64,000 nucleotides of DNA, from positions 235,380,201 to 235,444,200 of the forward strand of contig NC_133649.1 in assembly GCF_009905375.1 (NCBI RefSeq), read 5' to 3'. Below the pieces are notes generated by a model that made no database searches, was not told the origin of the DNA, and saw only the letters and a list, made by a program, of their open reading frames with translations. Source of the DNA: Apium graveolens (Eukaryota > Streptophyta > Magnoliopsida > Apiales > Apiaceae). Both the position numbers and the translations under genes were made by a program. Positions 47,046-56,937 of the stretch are shown piece after piece; positions within the stretch are counted from its first letter, which is position 1; every line of letters starts with the position of its first letter.

Positions 47046-48440
47046 GGCAGTTGGATACGATTCTCACTTGTCATGATGGAGAGTAGGTTGAAAAGCACCT
47101 TGAAGCTTTGCTTAGGATTTATATGTCTTATTATGAAGTTTATTAAGACTTGTGTAAGGGATGAATCCCAAACAATTTTTGAAGCTCAGAGAATTTTTCG
47201 AAATATGTTTGAATCTCTATGGCATGGCAATTAAATTAGATGCATGATATGAAAGCCCTATAAAAAGGCCCAATTCAAAAAAAAAAAGGTTAAAACTTGT
47301 TGGGCCTGGAAGTATGTCAAGCCCAGATAAGGGCCCCAAATATTCAAAGCCCAGCACCCGGGGTCCAAAAACTGGAAGAAAATATATATGAGTATTATCT
47401 TCAAAAACCAGAAATAAGTCCCAAATCCAAAAAGGATTTGGATAAATGAAGGCCCAAAAATAAGGCCTAATCCTACTTGAATTAGAAAAAAACCCAGTAT
47501 AGGGATCAATAAATCAAGCCCAGGGTCAATACGAAGTGCCCAATTAAAGATCAAAGCCCAGAAGGGCCCAAGTTGAAACCCAATACAAGGTTTCATAAAT
47601 CTAGCCCAGGTTTAGGGCAAAGATCAGCCCAATAAGAGGTAAGCCCAGAAAAGGGCCCAATTAGCTGAAAATTAAATGGCCCCAAATTAAAGACCAATTT
47701 AGGGTGGACCAAAGAAGCCCAGTTAAAAGTAAGGGGCCTAATACAAAAAGCCAGTCAAAAAAGGGGAAGGCCCAAGGTAAAGGCCTAGTTTGGAAAAGGC
47801 CCAGGGTCAAAAATAAAGTACCCATAAAAGAATTCAGGCCCAAATCTTAGGCTCAAATTTGAGATTGGAAAAAATCCAGCCCAGACTTAGGGCCCAAATC
47901 AAATATATGGAGTCACAGAAAGTAATATATCCCAAATCCCAGGCCCAATTCGATCAGGTTTCATGTTGTATTCATCGTCGAATTAGTTGAGATCGAAAAG
48001 GCTTCGACCAAGGCTAGAAAAGGAGGTTAATTCGGTCAAAAATATTTATCAAGACCAAAATGTTCCTGAGGAAATAATCATGCCCAGTTGACAACCCAAG
48101 TGTTTGAAAAGCCTTGTATGAATCCCACTTGATTTTTAGGAAAAAAGGGTGAAAAGAAGCCTAGCTAAATTTTTGCCCCAAATTGAAAGCCCAGAGTTGG
48201 GAGCCCAATTGAAAGGCCTCTGAAGCCCAATAAAAAAGAAGCCCAGCTAAATTTTTGGCCCAAATTGAAAGCCCAGAGTGGGAGCCCAATTAAAAGGCCT
48301 GTGGAAAAGATGGTCAATAAGAAGCGAGCCCAGAAAAGGGCCTATATAATTAAAAGTGGGAGGCCCAGGATAAGGCCCACTATATTTTAAAAAAAAAAAC
48401 AAAACCCAAGTTTTAGCCCAGCGTTAGGGGCCTAAATCCA
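47046..48440 (+). repeat. Tat-1 3' tail, GGCCCA-rich part
   Basis: Non-coding purine-biased sequence dense in AAGCCCA / GGGCCCAA words. It includes an ~80-bp imperfect tandem duplication (about 48158-48235 and 48240-48310). Long 3' tails of this kind are usual in Tat elements. Minus-strand ORFs here are artefacts of the repeats. Confidence 0.7.
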
Positions 48441-49150
48441 AGTATGTACAAAAATTTATGCAAATGATTTTGACCTATTCGACCAGAAAACACAAAGAAG
48501 TCCAGGTCGAATGGCTTGAGCTCGAAATCAAGTCGATCAGGGTTGAAAAAGAGGCTTAATTCGACTAGAAATGAGACCCATTCGACCAAGAAACATGAAA
48601 GATTCCTGGTCGAAATCATTGAGGTCAAAATTCTGTCGACCTGGGCAACAAAAGATGGCTAATTCGGTCAAAAATGAAGATCCTGACCGAAAGGGACGAA
48701 AATCCTGCTCAAAAAAGCTTCGATCAAGGCACAATATGGAGGTTAATTCGGTCAAGAAAAGAATCCTGACCAAAAATTCCTGATCGAAAAAGGAAGAAAA
48801 GAATATTTTGTTTCATTCGACCAGAATGCCTGAATGATTTCTGACCTTTTTTCCTGACCCTGTCGACCAGGAAGCAAGGTAAAAACCTGGTCGAATAGAA
48901 CCTGCCCGAATTTTTGTCGATCTGGGCTTAAAAGAAAGGCTAAATCGGTCAAAAAAATGTATTCTGACCGAAAATCCTAGTCGAAGATTTCTGTTCAAAA
49001 AAAAAAAAAGGAAAAAATCCTGGCCGAAATTCGACCAGGACTTCTGCTCGAAACACTCCTGCTCGAAAAGCTGTCGACCAGGGCAATATGGGGGTTAATT
49101 CGACCAGGATCCTGGTCGAATGGATTCCTGGTCGAAAATTATATAGAAAA
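48441..49150 (+). repeat. Tat-1 3' tail, CGACCAGG / CCTGGTCG inverted-word region
   Basis: Dozens of short words of the forms TTCGACCAG, CCTGGTCGAA and TCGGTCAAAA in both orientations. They include a perfect 24-bp palindrome at 49098-49121 centred on CGACCAGGATCCTGGTCG. An A-run of about 20 bases follows at about 49145. No credible gene. Confidence 0.75.
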
Positions 49151-49234
49151 AAAAAAAAAAAAAAAAGAAAAGGAAGAAAAATCCTGGAAAATCACAAGAA
49201 AATAAGGAAATTCCTTAAATAATTTCTGAAAAAT

Positions 49235-49925
49235 ATTAATATTTTCAGAAATAAGGAATAAATCCAGAAAATTAGGATAAATCCCAGAAATTAAGGGAAA
49301 AATCCAGAAAATTAGGATAAATCCCAGAAATTAAGGGAAAAATCCAGAAAATTAGGATAAATCCCAGAAATTAAGGGAAAAAATCCAGAAATTAAGGATA
49401 AATCCCAAAAATTAGGGGAAAATCCAGAAAATTAAGGATAAATCCCAGAAAATTAGGGAAAAATCCCAGAAATTAGGGAAAAATCCCAGAAATTAGGGAA
49501 AAAATCCAGAAATTAAGGATAAATCCCAAAAATTAGGGGAAAAATCCAGAAAACTAGGGAAAAATCCAGAAATTAAGGATAAATCCCAGAAAATTAGGGA
49601 AAAATCCCAGAAATTAGGGAAAAAATCCAGAAATTAAGGATGAATCCCAAAAATTAGGGGAAAAATCCAGAAAATTAAGGATAAATCCCAGAAAATTAGG
49701 GAAAAATCCCAGAAATTAGGGAAAAATCCCAGAAATTAGGGAAAAAATCCAGAAATTAAGGATAAATCCCAGAAAATTAAGGATAAATCCCAGAAGATTA
49801 GGGAAAAATCCAGAAATTAGGGAAAAATCCCAGAAAATTAGGATAAATCCCAGAAATTAAGGGAAAAATCCAGAAATTAGGGAAAATCCCAGAAAATTAG
49901 GGAAAAATTCCTGGAAATTAAGATA
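49235..49925 (+). repeat. Tat-1 3' tail tandem array
   Basis: A tandem array of a ~20-bp unit such as AAATCCCAGAAATTAGGGA with higher-order ~39-bp pairs (alternating CCAGAAAATTAGGATAAATC and CCCAGAAATTAAGGGAAAAA). Roughly 35 units, imperfect, with no spacers. Located between pol and the PPT. Confidence 0.9.
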
Positions 49926-50044
49926 ATTTCTGAATAAAAGGAAGATTCATTGTAAATGTGTAGGTCGCTCCACACTTTACGCAAAAACGAAACCCTGAAA
50001 GGGAACGAATAACTTCTGCGAAACCTAATCAATGTTTCCCAAAA

Positions 50045-50057
50045 GTTGGGGGGCAAA
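50045..50057 (+). other. Tat-1 polypurine tract
   Basis: GTTGGGGGGCAAA directly before the 3' LTR. The G-run is the likely plus-strand primer. Confidence 0.75.
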
Positions 50058-50604
50058 TGATAGGGATAAATAATTCCTGATTTTATAATTAATGGGCTGA
50101 TAGGCCCAATAATAAGATATATAATATTCAGACCAGAAAGGTTAAGCCTGATGGACCAGATCAGGCCTGGTGGAATAAAAAAGGTCCAAAAGCCCTGATT
50201 ATTAATTAATTTCGTAATTAATTAATAAGGGAAAAATCAGCTGTTGAGAAGAGTCCTGATAAGGATATAAATCCTTATAGATAAGCCTCAAGGGGACCTA
50301 AAAGGATAAGGAATCAGTTTCCTACTATCTAGGACTCCAAAGTCCATTCTAATTATGAGACTTGCCCACCAAGTCTCTTATACCAAGTCCAATTCAAGGA
50401 CCACCAACATCTATATAAGGGGTCTCACCCCACAGATCAGAACTACGTTTTTTGACTTGATCCTTGGCAATCAGCAAGGTACGTAGGCATCTTGTTAAGG
50501 CAGATTGAGTCACGAAACACAAGAGCAGTCAAATCGAGCCTCGAAGCTCACGTTCCTTAGTATTAAATACAGCAATTATATATATTAGTTTTTAATCCAT
50601 AACA
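50058..50604 (+). repeat. Tat-1 3' LTR (547 bp)
   Basis: Same length as the 5' LTR and, by eye, one substitution different. It ends AATCCATAACA and is followed by AAAAA, the probable TSD partner of AAAAT. Confidence 0.95.
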
Positions 50605-50609
50605 AAAAA

Positions 50610-52481
50610 ATTTCTTGGTTGAGATTTAATTCGTGGTTTTAAAGTGGGAGTTAAGGTGGAAAGGCTAGGATAGAACCCTGAATTTTTCCAGATTTGCATG
50701 TGAGTTGTGTGTTAATTTTGAATGGGCATTTCTTAGGCATTGTTAGGCCCAAGCCAAGGGGAGTTATTACTTTGGATGGAGTTGAGTCCAGAAGCCATAA
50801 ATTAGAGAAACCCAACCTTCAAGAGTCGAGACTAGTTTAGTAGTGTGTCATAAGTGGAATTGTGAAGATTTGAGAGTGAGATCATTCAAGTTTCAAATAA
50901 AGCACCAAGTCTAAATAATAGTATGAGTATACCTATCTGTGTTATGTGCTCCAAGGTGCTACTATATGTATGGTATTGTGTGTTAACTTAGTGTCTTACG
51001 CAATATAAGACACTAAGCATTACTTGGAGTCAATTTGTGCATTTAGTGTTAGGATTGTTTGGTGTCATAAGAGTCCATAGTAATGAGGGATTCTTATTAT
51101 TTTGTAGGATCGAGTGAAGATATGAAGCTTGCTATCAAGATCGATTAGTGCTCCCCTCGCTCCCAAGACAAGTCGTGTGTAGTCAAGCCTCTCAAGGCAA
51201 GTGTCCTTCCCTTGAAAACTCATATTGTGCAAGTGTTTCAACCTAACTTTTTATTTACACTGCAAGTGTCTGTTAGCCCAGCTTTTATATATATGATGCG
51301 AGTATTCTAATTCACCTTGATATATATGATCCAAGTGGTTTCAAATCTATCTTTCGTATTATATGCAAATGCCATGAACCCTCAAGTATCTATTGCAAGT
51401 AGTTTAACTTTTCTTGGAGATTTCTATGCAAGTAATTGTGATATTGAGCCCTGTGCAAGTTATACTCAGTAACCTTATCTTGATACCTAAAAGTCAATTG
51501 TTCCTTAAAGTCATTCATGATTACTTGATAACCATATTCTTACCCCTAAAACATGATACCCTGTTATACTTTGAACTGATGCTCACCTTCTTTATATTTC
51601 AATACCTATGTCTTATCTGGAACCATTACCTTAAACCTAGTTTGACTTAGTTCCTTCATACTATCCGATAACCCTGCTAAATCTCATTGTCGGATTTCTT
51701 GTGAATAGAAACTTTGCGATTCCATTTGATAAGGAATTAGTCTAGTTGATCATGGCTTTAAAGTTGATCTAGAACCCTTGATAAAGATGTTCATTGTTCA
51801 ATAGTTTAACCGTCACTTGGCATCAAATAAATTTTTAAAATGAAAAAGTTAAAATTTGGATTTCCAGTATCAAAGGGGGATAAATATTTTCTTTGAATAG
51901 TGGATCTGGATTGAGACGCAAGTTCTTTCTGCTCTTAATTTGTAGGCTTAACGGTAGCTTAGGGATCCCATTAATGTTCTAGAACCCAGCGAGGTTCGGG
52001 ATTACTTCGCGACTGATCACCGGCTGTAATCCGTAGCGTCATAAAATGGTTTTTGATGAATAAATGGTTTTGAATTGTTTTAATTACAAGTAAAAGATGC
52101 CATCACCCTGAAAGTTTATCTCTTGATACTATATTGATGAAACTTTCATTTCCTTTGTTCATTATTCTTGTTTACGTATATTATAGTACTTGTTAAGCAT
52201 TTGGTTCACTACTTGCTTATCCTGATATTTCAGCTAGCAGATATGGTTAGATTCAAGCAGACAGCGCGTAAGACTTGTGATGCCGATTCGTATATTCGAG
52301 CTCAGGTAAATTAGTGATCATTTTGTGTGAGACTCGATATTAAAATCAGGTTGTAATAGTTAATAGTGTTGGGCTATTCCAAACCCTAAATTGTAAGATC
52401 TTGGATTTAGATGTATTTACTTCCTTTTGTTAACTATTGTAATAAGTTATATAATATCTATTATTAAGTTGGGGCGTGACA
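50610..52481 (+). repeat. Tekay-2 5' LTR, second part
   Basis: The LTR resumes after Tat-1 and ends GGGGCGTGACA just before the PBS. 52049-52481 is repeated at 56499-56932, which proves it is LTR. Degenerate GCAAGTG-type words recur at 51160-51440. It contains the H3-like exon at 52243-52305. Confidence 0.8.
52243..52305 (+). CDS. Candidate 21-codon exon with histone H3 tail-like start
   Basis: An open exon inside the Tekay-2 LTR. ATG 52243 encodes MVRFKQTARKT followed by ten further residues ending RAQ. It closes exactly at CAG followed by GTAAAT, a canonical plant splice donor, and is preceded by an acceptor-like TATTTCAG. Aligned without gaps from the Met, it keeps K4, Q5, T6, A7, R8 and K9 of histone H3, with Thr for Ser10. 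The phase (0) matches the exon predicted at 52637. The exon is duplicated in the 3' LTR remnant at 56693. Splicing and translation are inference; the peptide and splice words are seen directly. Confidence 0.5.
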
Positions 52482-52486
52482 GGTTT

Positions 52487-52498
52487 TGGTATCAGAGC
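52487..52498 (+). other. Tekay-2 primer binding site, initiator tRNA-Met type
   Basis: TGGTATCAGAGC five bases after the LTR end. It falls inside the intron predicted between 52306 and 52636. Confidence 0.9.
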
Positions 52499-52636
52499 TA
52501 CGGTTTAGAGTCCCTGGACAGCCCAAATAGGTTATATATGTATATAGGTTTATAGAATATTATACGAGAGTGTAGGTATAGGATATTCGAGTCGTTCGCT
52601 GCTAATTCTCCTATATATCTATGCATTTTTTGGCAG

Positions 52637-52993
52637 CAAAGGGCGCATTCCTCATCATCTTCTGAACCATCTGACACAATTGCTTTCTCCGTGTATGCTG
52701 AGTTGAGGCGTGAGTTCGACAGGCTTCAGGGCAAGTATGATCGACTGTTAGAGCTATTGGAGAACGTGTATCTAGATAGCAGAAATTATGGAGAAAAGCC
52801 TAAGGAGTAGATGACTGCGAGACTTGAGACCTTGGTTCAGTACGTTAACACTAAGCTTGATGAGATGCCATCACACCGAGACCGTACCAGCCAGTATACT
52901 ATCCAGATGATTGCGGACAACCTCCAGTGCATTGTGAAGACGCTTCGTGAAGAGAAGACTACCGGACCCCGTTTTGATGGAGTGGAGCCTTAG
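52637..52993 (+). pseudogene. Leader ORF of Tekay-2, predicted second exon
   Basis: Preceded by TTTTTTGGCAG, a good plant splice acceptor, with a branch-like CTAAT upstream. The frame encodes QRAHSSSSSEPSDTIAFSVY and then a charged, helical segment (ELRREFDRLQGKYDRLLELL) with coiled-coil character. TAG at 52808-52810 interrupts it, then the same frame continues (MTARLETLVQYVNTKLDEM) to the stop at 52991-52993. It lies upstream of, and apart from, gag. I do not recognise the protein. Joined in phase to the H3-like exon it would be about 140 codons. Confidence 0.5.
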
Positions 52994-53305
52994 TTCTATC
53001 CATTATCTATTATTCATGTTGTTGTATTATTGGACCTTGTAGAACTCCCTGTTGATTTCCTTTAATTAAACATGTTGTCATTAGAATCAGACTCTATTCC
53101 GATCTTGATGTACCTTGATCTTAATTTCAATAATTATGCACTATCGTTCTATTTGCTTTCAATTGTTCTTATACTTTTATATGCATCACCCTTATTGTTT
53201 AATATGAAACCCGATTTATATATGAATATAATGACTTGTGGTACCCAAACCTTGAATTATCTGTATTTTTCATACCTATTTTGATATAACTTTCATTTTA
53301 GGATC

Positions 53306-54412
53306 ATGCCACCTAAAAAGAAGAACCCGACAACAACTTCTACCACAGATCCCAATATTCTTCTGAAAACCTTAAAACAACAAACAAACGCTATAGCTCA
53401 ACAATAACTAACTCTTCAACAACAATTCGAAAACCCAGATAACCGTGAACCACACCAACCACCTGATCCACCAGTACCACCTCGACAAATTGTTACTTTC
53501 AAAGCTTTTCAGAATGTGAATCCACCTGCATTTCATGATACCACCGATCCGGTAATAGTTAATACATGGATTAGGGAAATGGAAAGAGCTTTTGAATTGG
53601 TTCAGTTGGGAGAAGATTAGAAGATGCCATATGCTACTTATTTTCTGAAAGGGGAGGTCATCTATTGGTGGGATTCAGTGAAAGCCATGGAGACAAATCA
53701 GTCAGTTTTTTGGGAAAGGTTTAAGAGGTTATTCCAGGAAAAGTATTACCCTAAGTACATGCAGAATCAGATGGAGCTTAAATTTCTTCAATTAAAGCAA
53801 GGAAGTATGTCTGTATTGGAATACGAGAAGAAGTTTACGGAGCTGTCAAGGTTTGTGACGAAGTATACCAACACTGAGGAAGAGAAAGCAAAGAGATTCC
53901 AACAAGGATTAGAGCCTTGGATCAGAGATAGAGTGGCTATGTTTGAGCTTGATACTTATGCTGGAGTAGTATAGAAGGCTTCTCTGATTGAGAGTAATGG
54001 GATACAGTCAAGGAAAGAAAAGGATAACAAGAAGAGAAAGGTTCCATTTTATGGAGAGAAGTATGAAGCCGGAAGCCCACAAGACAGGAGTTTGAAAAGG
54101 ATTGGATTCCACAAAGATGAAAATTTTCAGAAGAAGGGAAATTTGAACAAGAGACAAGATTCTAAGGGGGACAACCAGTCAAGCCAAGGACAAGTTGGAG
54201 AAAATAGATTTCAGAGACCAGAGTGCAAGCATTGTGGAAAAAGACATCCAGGAGTGTGTAATAAGTTGAACATGACATGCTATAGATACAATCAGAAGGG
54301 ACACTTGGCTAATGAGCGTAAGGTATCGAAGCCGGGAGTTACGTGCTATAAGTGTGGAAAGACTAGACATATAGCTAGGGAATGCAAGTTAACTGGACCA
54401 GCAAGGTTTTGA
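53306..54412 (+). pseudogene. gag: Tekay-2 gag
   Basis: ATG 53306 (MPPKKKNPTTTSTTDPN) opens a chromovirus gag: FKAFQNVNPPAFHDTTDP, YFLKGEVIYWWDSVKAMETN, WERFKRLFQEKYYPKYM, SMSVLEYEKKFTELSRF. Stops in the same frame lie at 53405 (TAA), near 53618 (TAG) and near 53972 (TAG). Two zinc knuckles near the end are damaged: CYRYNQKGHLANERK lacks two Cys, and CYKCGKTRHIAREC has Arg for the conserved Gly. Capsid assembly and RNA binding by this copy are therefore unlikely. Confidence 0.9.
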
Positions 54413-56497
54413 TGAATGTGGCAAGTACTAGTGCACACATGCCAGCTAAGGTATTAGCATTACCTCCACCATCTACCGCAACTCCGCAAGCAACAACAAG
54501 GACATTTGATTTAAAGATGAAGGACGTTGTTCAGAATTCTAAGGTGATAGCAGGTAAACTTTTAATGAATAATGTTGAAGCTAAGTTATTGATTGATTCT
54601 GGAGCTACTGGATCTTTTATATCAGAAACTTTCGTTGATAAACTTAAATGTGATAAAATGACCCTGAACGAGGTAATAGATGTAGTAATTACGAACCAAG
54701 AGAAGATTCATATGAGTCAATAATGTCCTAAGTGTGAGATTGATATTTCGGGGCATAAATTTTTGGTAGACTTGATACTTTTTAAGTTAGGGGAGTTTGA
54801 TATAATCTTAGGCATGGATTGGTTAGGGAAGAATAACGCCCAGATAGATTGTAAATCTAAGAAAGTATATTTAAAGACAGAGATTGGAGAGAAAGTGGTA
54901 TTTAAGGGTTAGAGGCAAGAATGACTGTTTCTTACAATCGTCTAGGCTAAAAAATTGCTTAGGAAAGGTTGCGAATCGTTCCTAGCTTATATAGTAGAAA
55001 CAGAAAGGAAGAGCGTTAGCATAGAAGATATTCCTGTAGTCAACGAATTTCCAGATGAACTACCAGGTTTACCGCCCGATCGACAGATTGAGTTTGAAAT
55101 AAACCTTGTTCCAGGCACGGAACCAGTTTCGAAGGCACCTTATAGAATGGCACCGGCAAAAATGAAAGAGTTGGCAAGCCAGCTACAGGAATTGTTGGAC
55201 AAAGAAATAATACAGCCGAGTACGTCTCCATGGGGAGCACCTGTTCTGTTCGTAAAGAAGAAGGATGGAAGCATGAGATTATGTATAGACTATCGAGAAT
55301 TGAATAAGATGACGATTAAGAACCGATACCCTTTACCAAGGATAGACGATTTATTTGATCAGATGAAAGACGCTAAGTGCTTTTCTAAGATTGATTTAAG
55401 ATCAGGATACCACCAACTGAAGATCAAAGAAAATGACATTCTGAAGACAACATTCAGGACAAGATACGGACATTATGAATTCTTAGTAATGCCTTTTGGG
55501 TTGACTAATGCTCCCGCAACATTTGTGGATTTGATGAACCGGGTATTTAAAAAGTATTTGGACAAGTTCATAGTGGTATTCATTGATGATATTCTTATAT
55601 ATTCAAAGTCAGAAGAAGAACATATGCAGCATCTATGGTTAGCATTGGAGATACTCCGACAAGAGAAGTTGTATGCCAAGTTTTCTAAGTGTGAGTTTTT
55701 GATTTAGGAAGTTCAATTTTTGGGACATGTTATTGGAAGTGAAGGAGTCAAAGTGGATCCGGCAAAGATTGAGGCAATTATGAGTTGGGAGAGACCAAAG
55801 ACACCTACGGAAGTGCGAAGTTTTCTAGGATTGGAGGGATATTATAGAAGGTTTGTTAAAGATTTCTCGAAAATCGCCACTGACTAAGTTGACTAGGAAG
55901 AATCGGAAATTTGAACGGAATGCAGAATGTGAAGATAGTTTTCAAGAATTGAAGCAGAGGTTGGTTACAGCTCCGGTACTAATATTACTAGACGATCAAG
56001 GAGACTTTGTGATTTTCAGTGATACTTCACATAAGGGTCTCGGTTGCGTGCTAATGTAACACAACAAGGTGATTGCGTATGCGTCAAGACAGTTAAAACC
56101 ACATGAATTGAAGTATCCTACACATGACTTAGAGTTAGCAGTTATAGTATTTGCACTTAAGATCTGGAGACATTACCTTTACGAAGAAAGGTGTGAGATC
56201 AACACAGATCACAAGAGTTTGAAGTATATTTTCACTCAGAAGGAGCTCAATATGAGGCAAAGGAGATGGTTGGAATTAATTAAGGACTATGATTGCTCGA
56301 TAAATTATCATCCGGGAAAAGCGAATGTGGTAGCTGATACTTTGAGTAGGAAAGAGAGGTTGAATATGGCAGCGGTATCAAAGGAATTATCTAGAGAAAT
56401 CAGGAGATTTGAATTAGAACTGTGTATTTGCGGAAAAGCTGAGGAGATTTGTCGTACTATGACTTTTCATCCATCAATGCTGGGAAAGATAAAGAAA
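54413..56497 (+). pseudogene. pol: Tekay-2 protease-RT-RNase H, integrase deleted
   Basis: Protease has AKLLIDSGATGSFIS (about 54583). RT has [60 protein letters not shown] and the catalytic [10 protein letters not shown] (about 55580). RNase H has [34 protein letters not shown] and [20 protein letters not shown] (about 56330). Stops at 54721, 54911, 55706 and 56057 and a frameshift near 55870 break it. After MLGKIKK (about 56495) the sequence jumps straight into LTR sequence, so integrase and chromodomain are gone. This is a typical Tekay/Del pol otherwise. Confidence 0.9.
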
Positions 56498-56932
56498 TGT
56501 TTTTGATGAATAAATGGTTTTGAATTATTTTAATTACAAGTAAAAGATGCCATCACCCTGAAAGTTTATCTCTTGATACTATATTGATAAATCTTTCATT
56601 TCCTTTTTTTATTCTTCTTGTTTACGTATATTATAGTACTTGTTGAGCATTTGGTTCACTACTTGCTTACCCTGATATTTCAGCTAGCAGATATGGTTAG
56701 ATTCAAGTAGACAACACGTAAGACTTGTGATGTCGATTCATATGTTCGAGCTCAGGTAGATTAGTGATCGTTTTGTGTGAGGACTCGATATTAAAATCAG
56801 GTTGTAATAGTTAATAGTGTTGGGCTGTTCTAAACCCTAAACTGTAGGATCTTGGATTCAGATGTATTTACTTCCTTTTATTAACTATTGTAATAAGTTG
56901 TATAATATCTATTATTAAGTCGGGGCGTGGCA
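56498..56932 (+). repeat. Tekay-2 3' LTR remnant
   Basis: Matches 52049-52481, including a decayed copy of the H3-like exon at 56693-56755. It ends GGGGCGTGGCA, then the TSD. The first ~2.75 kb of this LTR is missing. The deletion point shares AAATG with the lost side. Confidence 0.9.
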
Positions 56933-56937
56933 GTTAT
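56933..56937 (+). other. Target-site duplication GTTAT (right copy)
   Basis: Partner of 39424-39428. Tat-2 gag homology begins directly after it. Confidence 0.85.

Larger units (their letters stand above)
40746..50604 (+). mobile_element. Tat-1, complete young Ty3/gypsy Tat-like element
   Basis: A 9.86-kb element with two 547-bp LTRs that differ, by eye, at one position (CTCCTATA versus CTCTTATA). It also has a PBS, a nearly open gag-pol carrying two RNase H domains (the mark of the Tat/Ogre/Retand group), a 3-kb repeat-rich 3' tail and a PPT. Flanks are AAAAT and AAAAA, a TSD with one mismatch. It is the youngest insertion in the window. Confidence 0.95.
39429..56932 (+). mobile_element. 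Tekay-2, Ty3/gypsy Tekay-like chromovirus, internally deleted
   Basis: Plus-strand element inserted into the gag-protease boundary of Tat-2 with TSD GTTAT. The 5' LTR is about 3.2 kb once the Tat-1 insert is discounted (39429-40745 plus 50610-52481). PBS, a leader ORF, gag, protease, RT and RNase H follow. Integrase, chromodomain and all but the last ~435 bp of the 3' LTR are deleted. Confidence 0.85.

Noticed and set aside
47258..48998. Several minus-strand ORFs of 60-112 codons in the Tat-1 tail
   Set aside because: Products of repeated GGCCCA and GGTCGA words; no domain and no initiation context.
49235..49925. CRISPR-like repeat array
   Set aside because: Plant nuclear context, repeats adjoin without unique spacers, and the array sits in a Tat tail.
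51414..51650. 78-codon and similar small frames in 50610-53284
   Set aside because: Inside the Tekay-2 LTR or leader, hydrophobic chance frames without conservation; unlike the H3-like exon they are not bounded by splice sites or repeated motifs of note.
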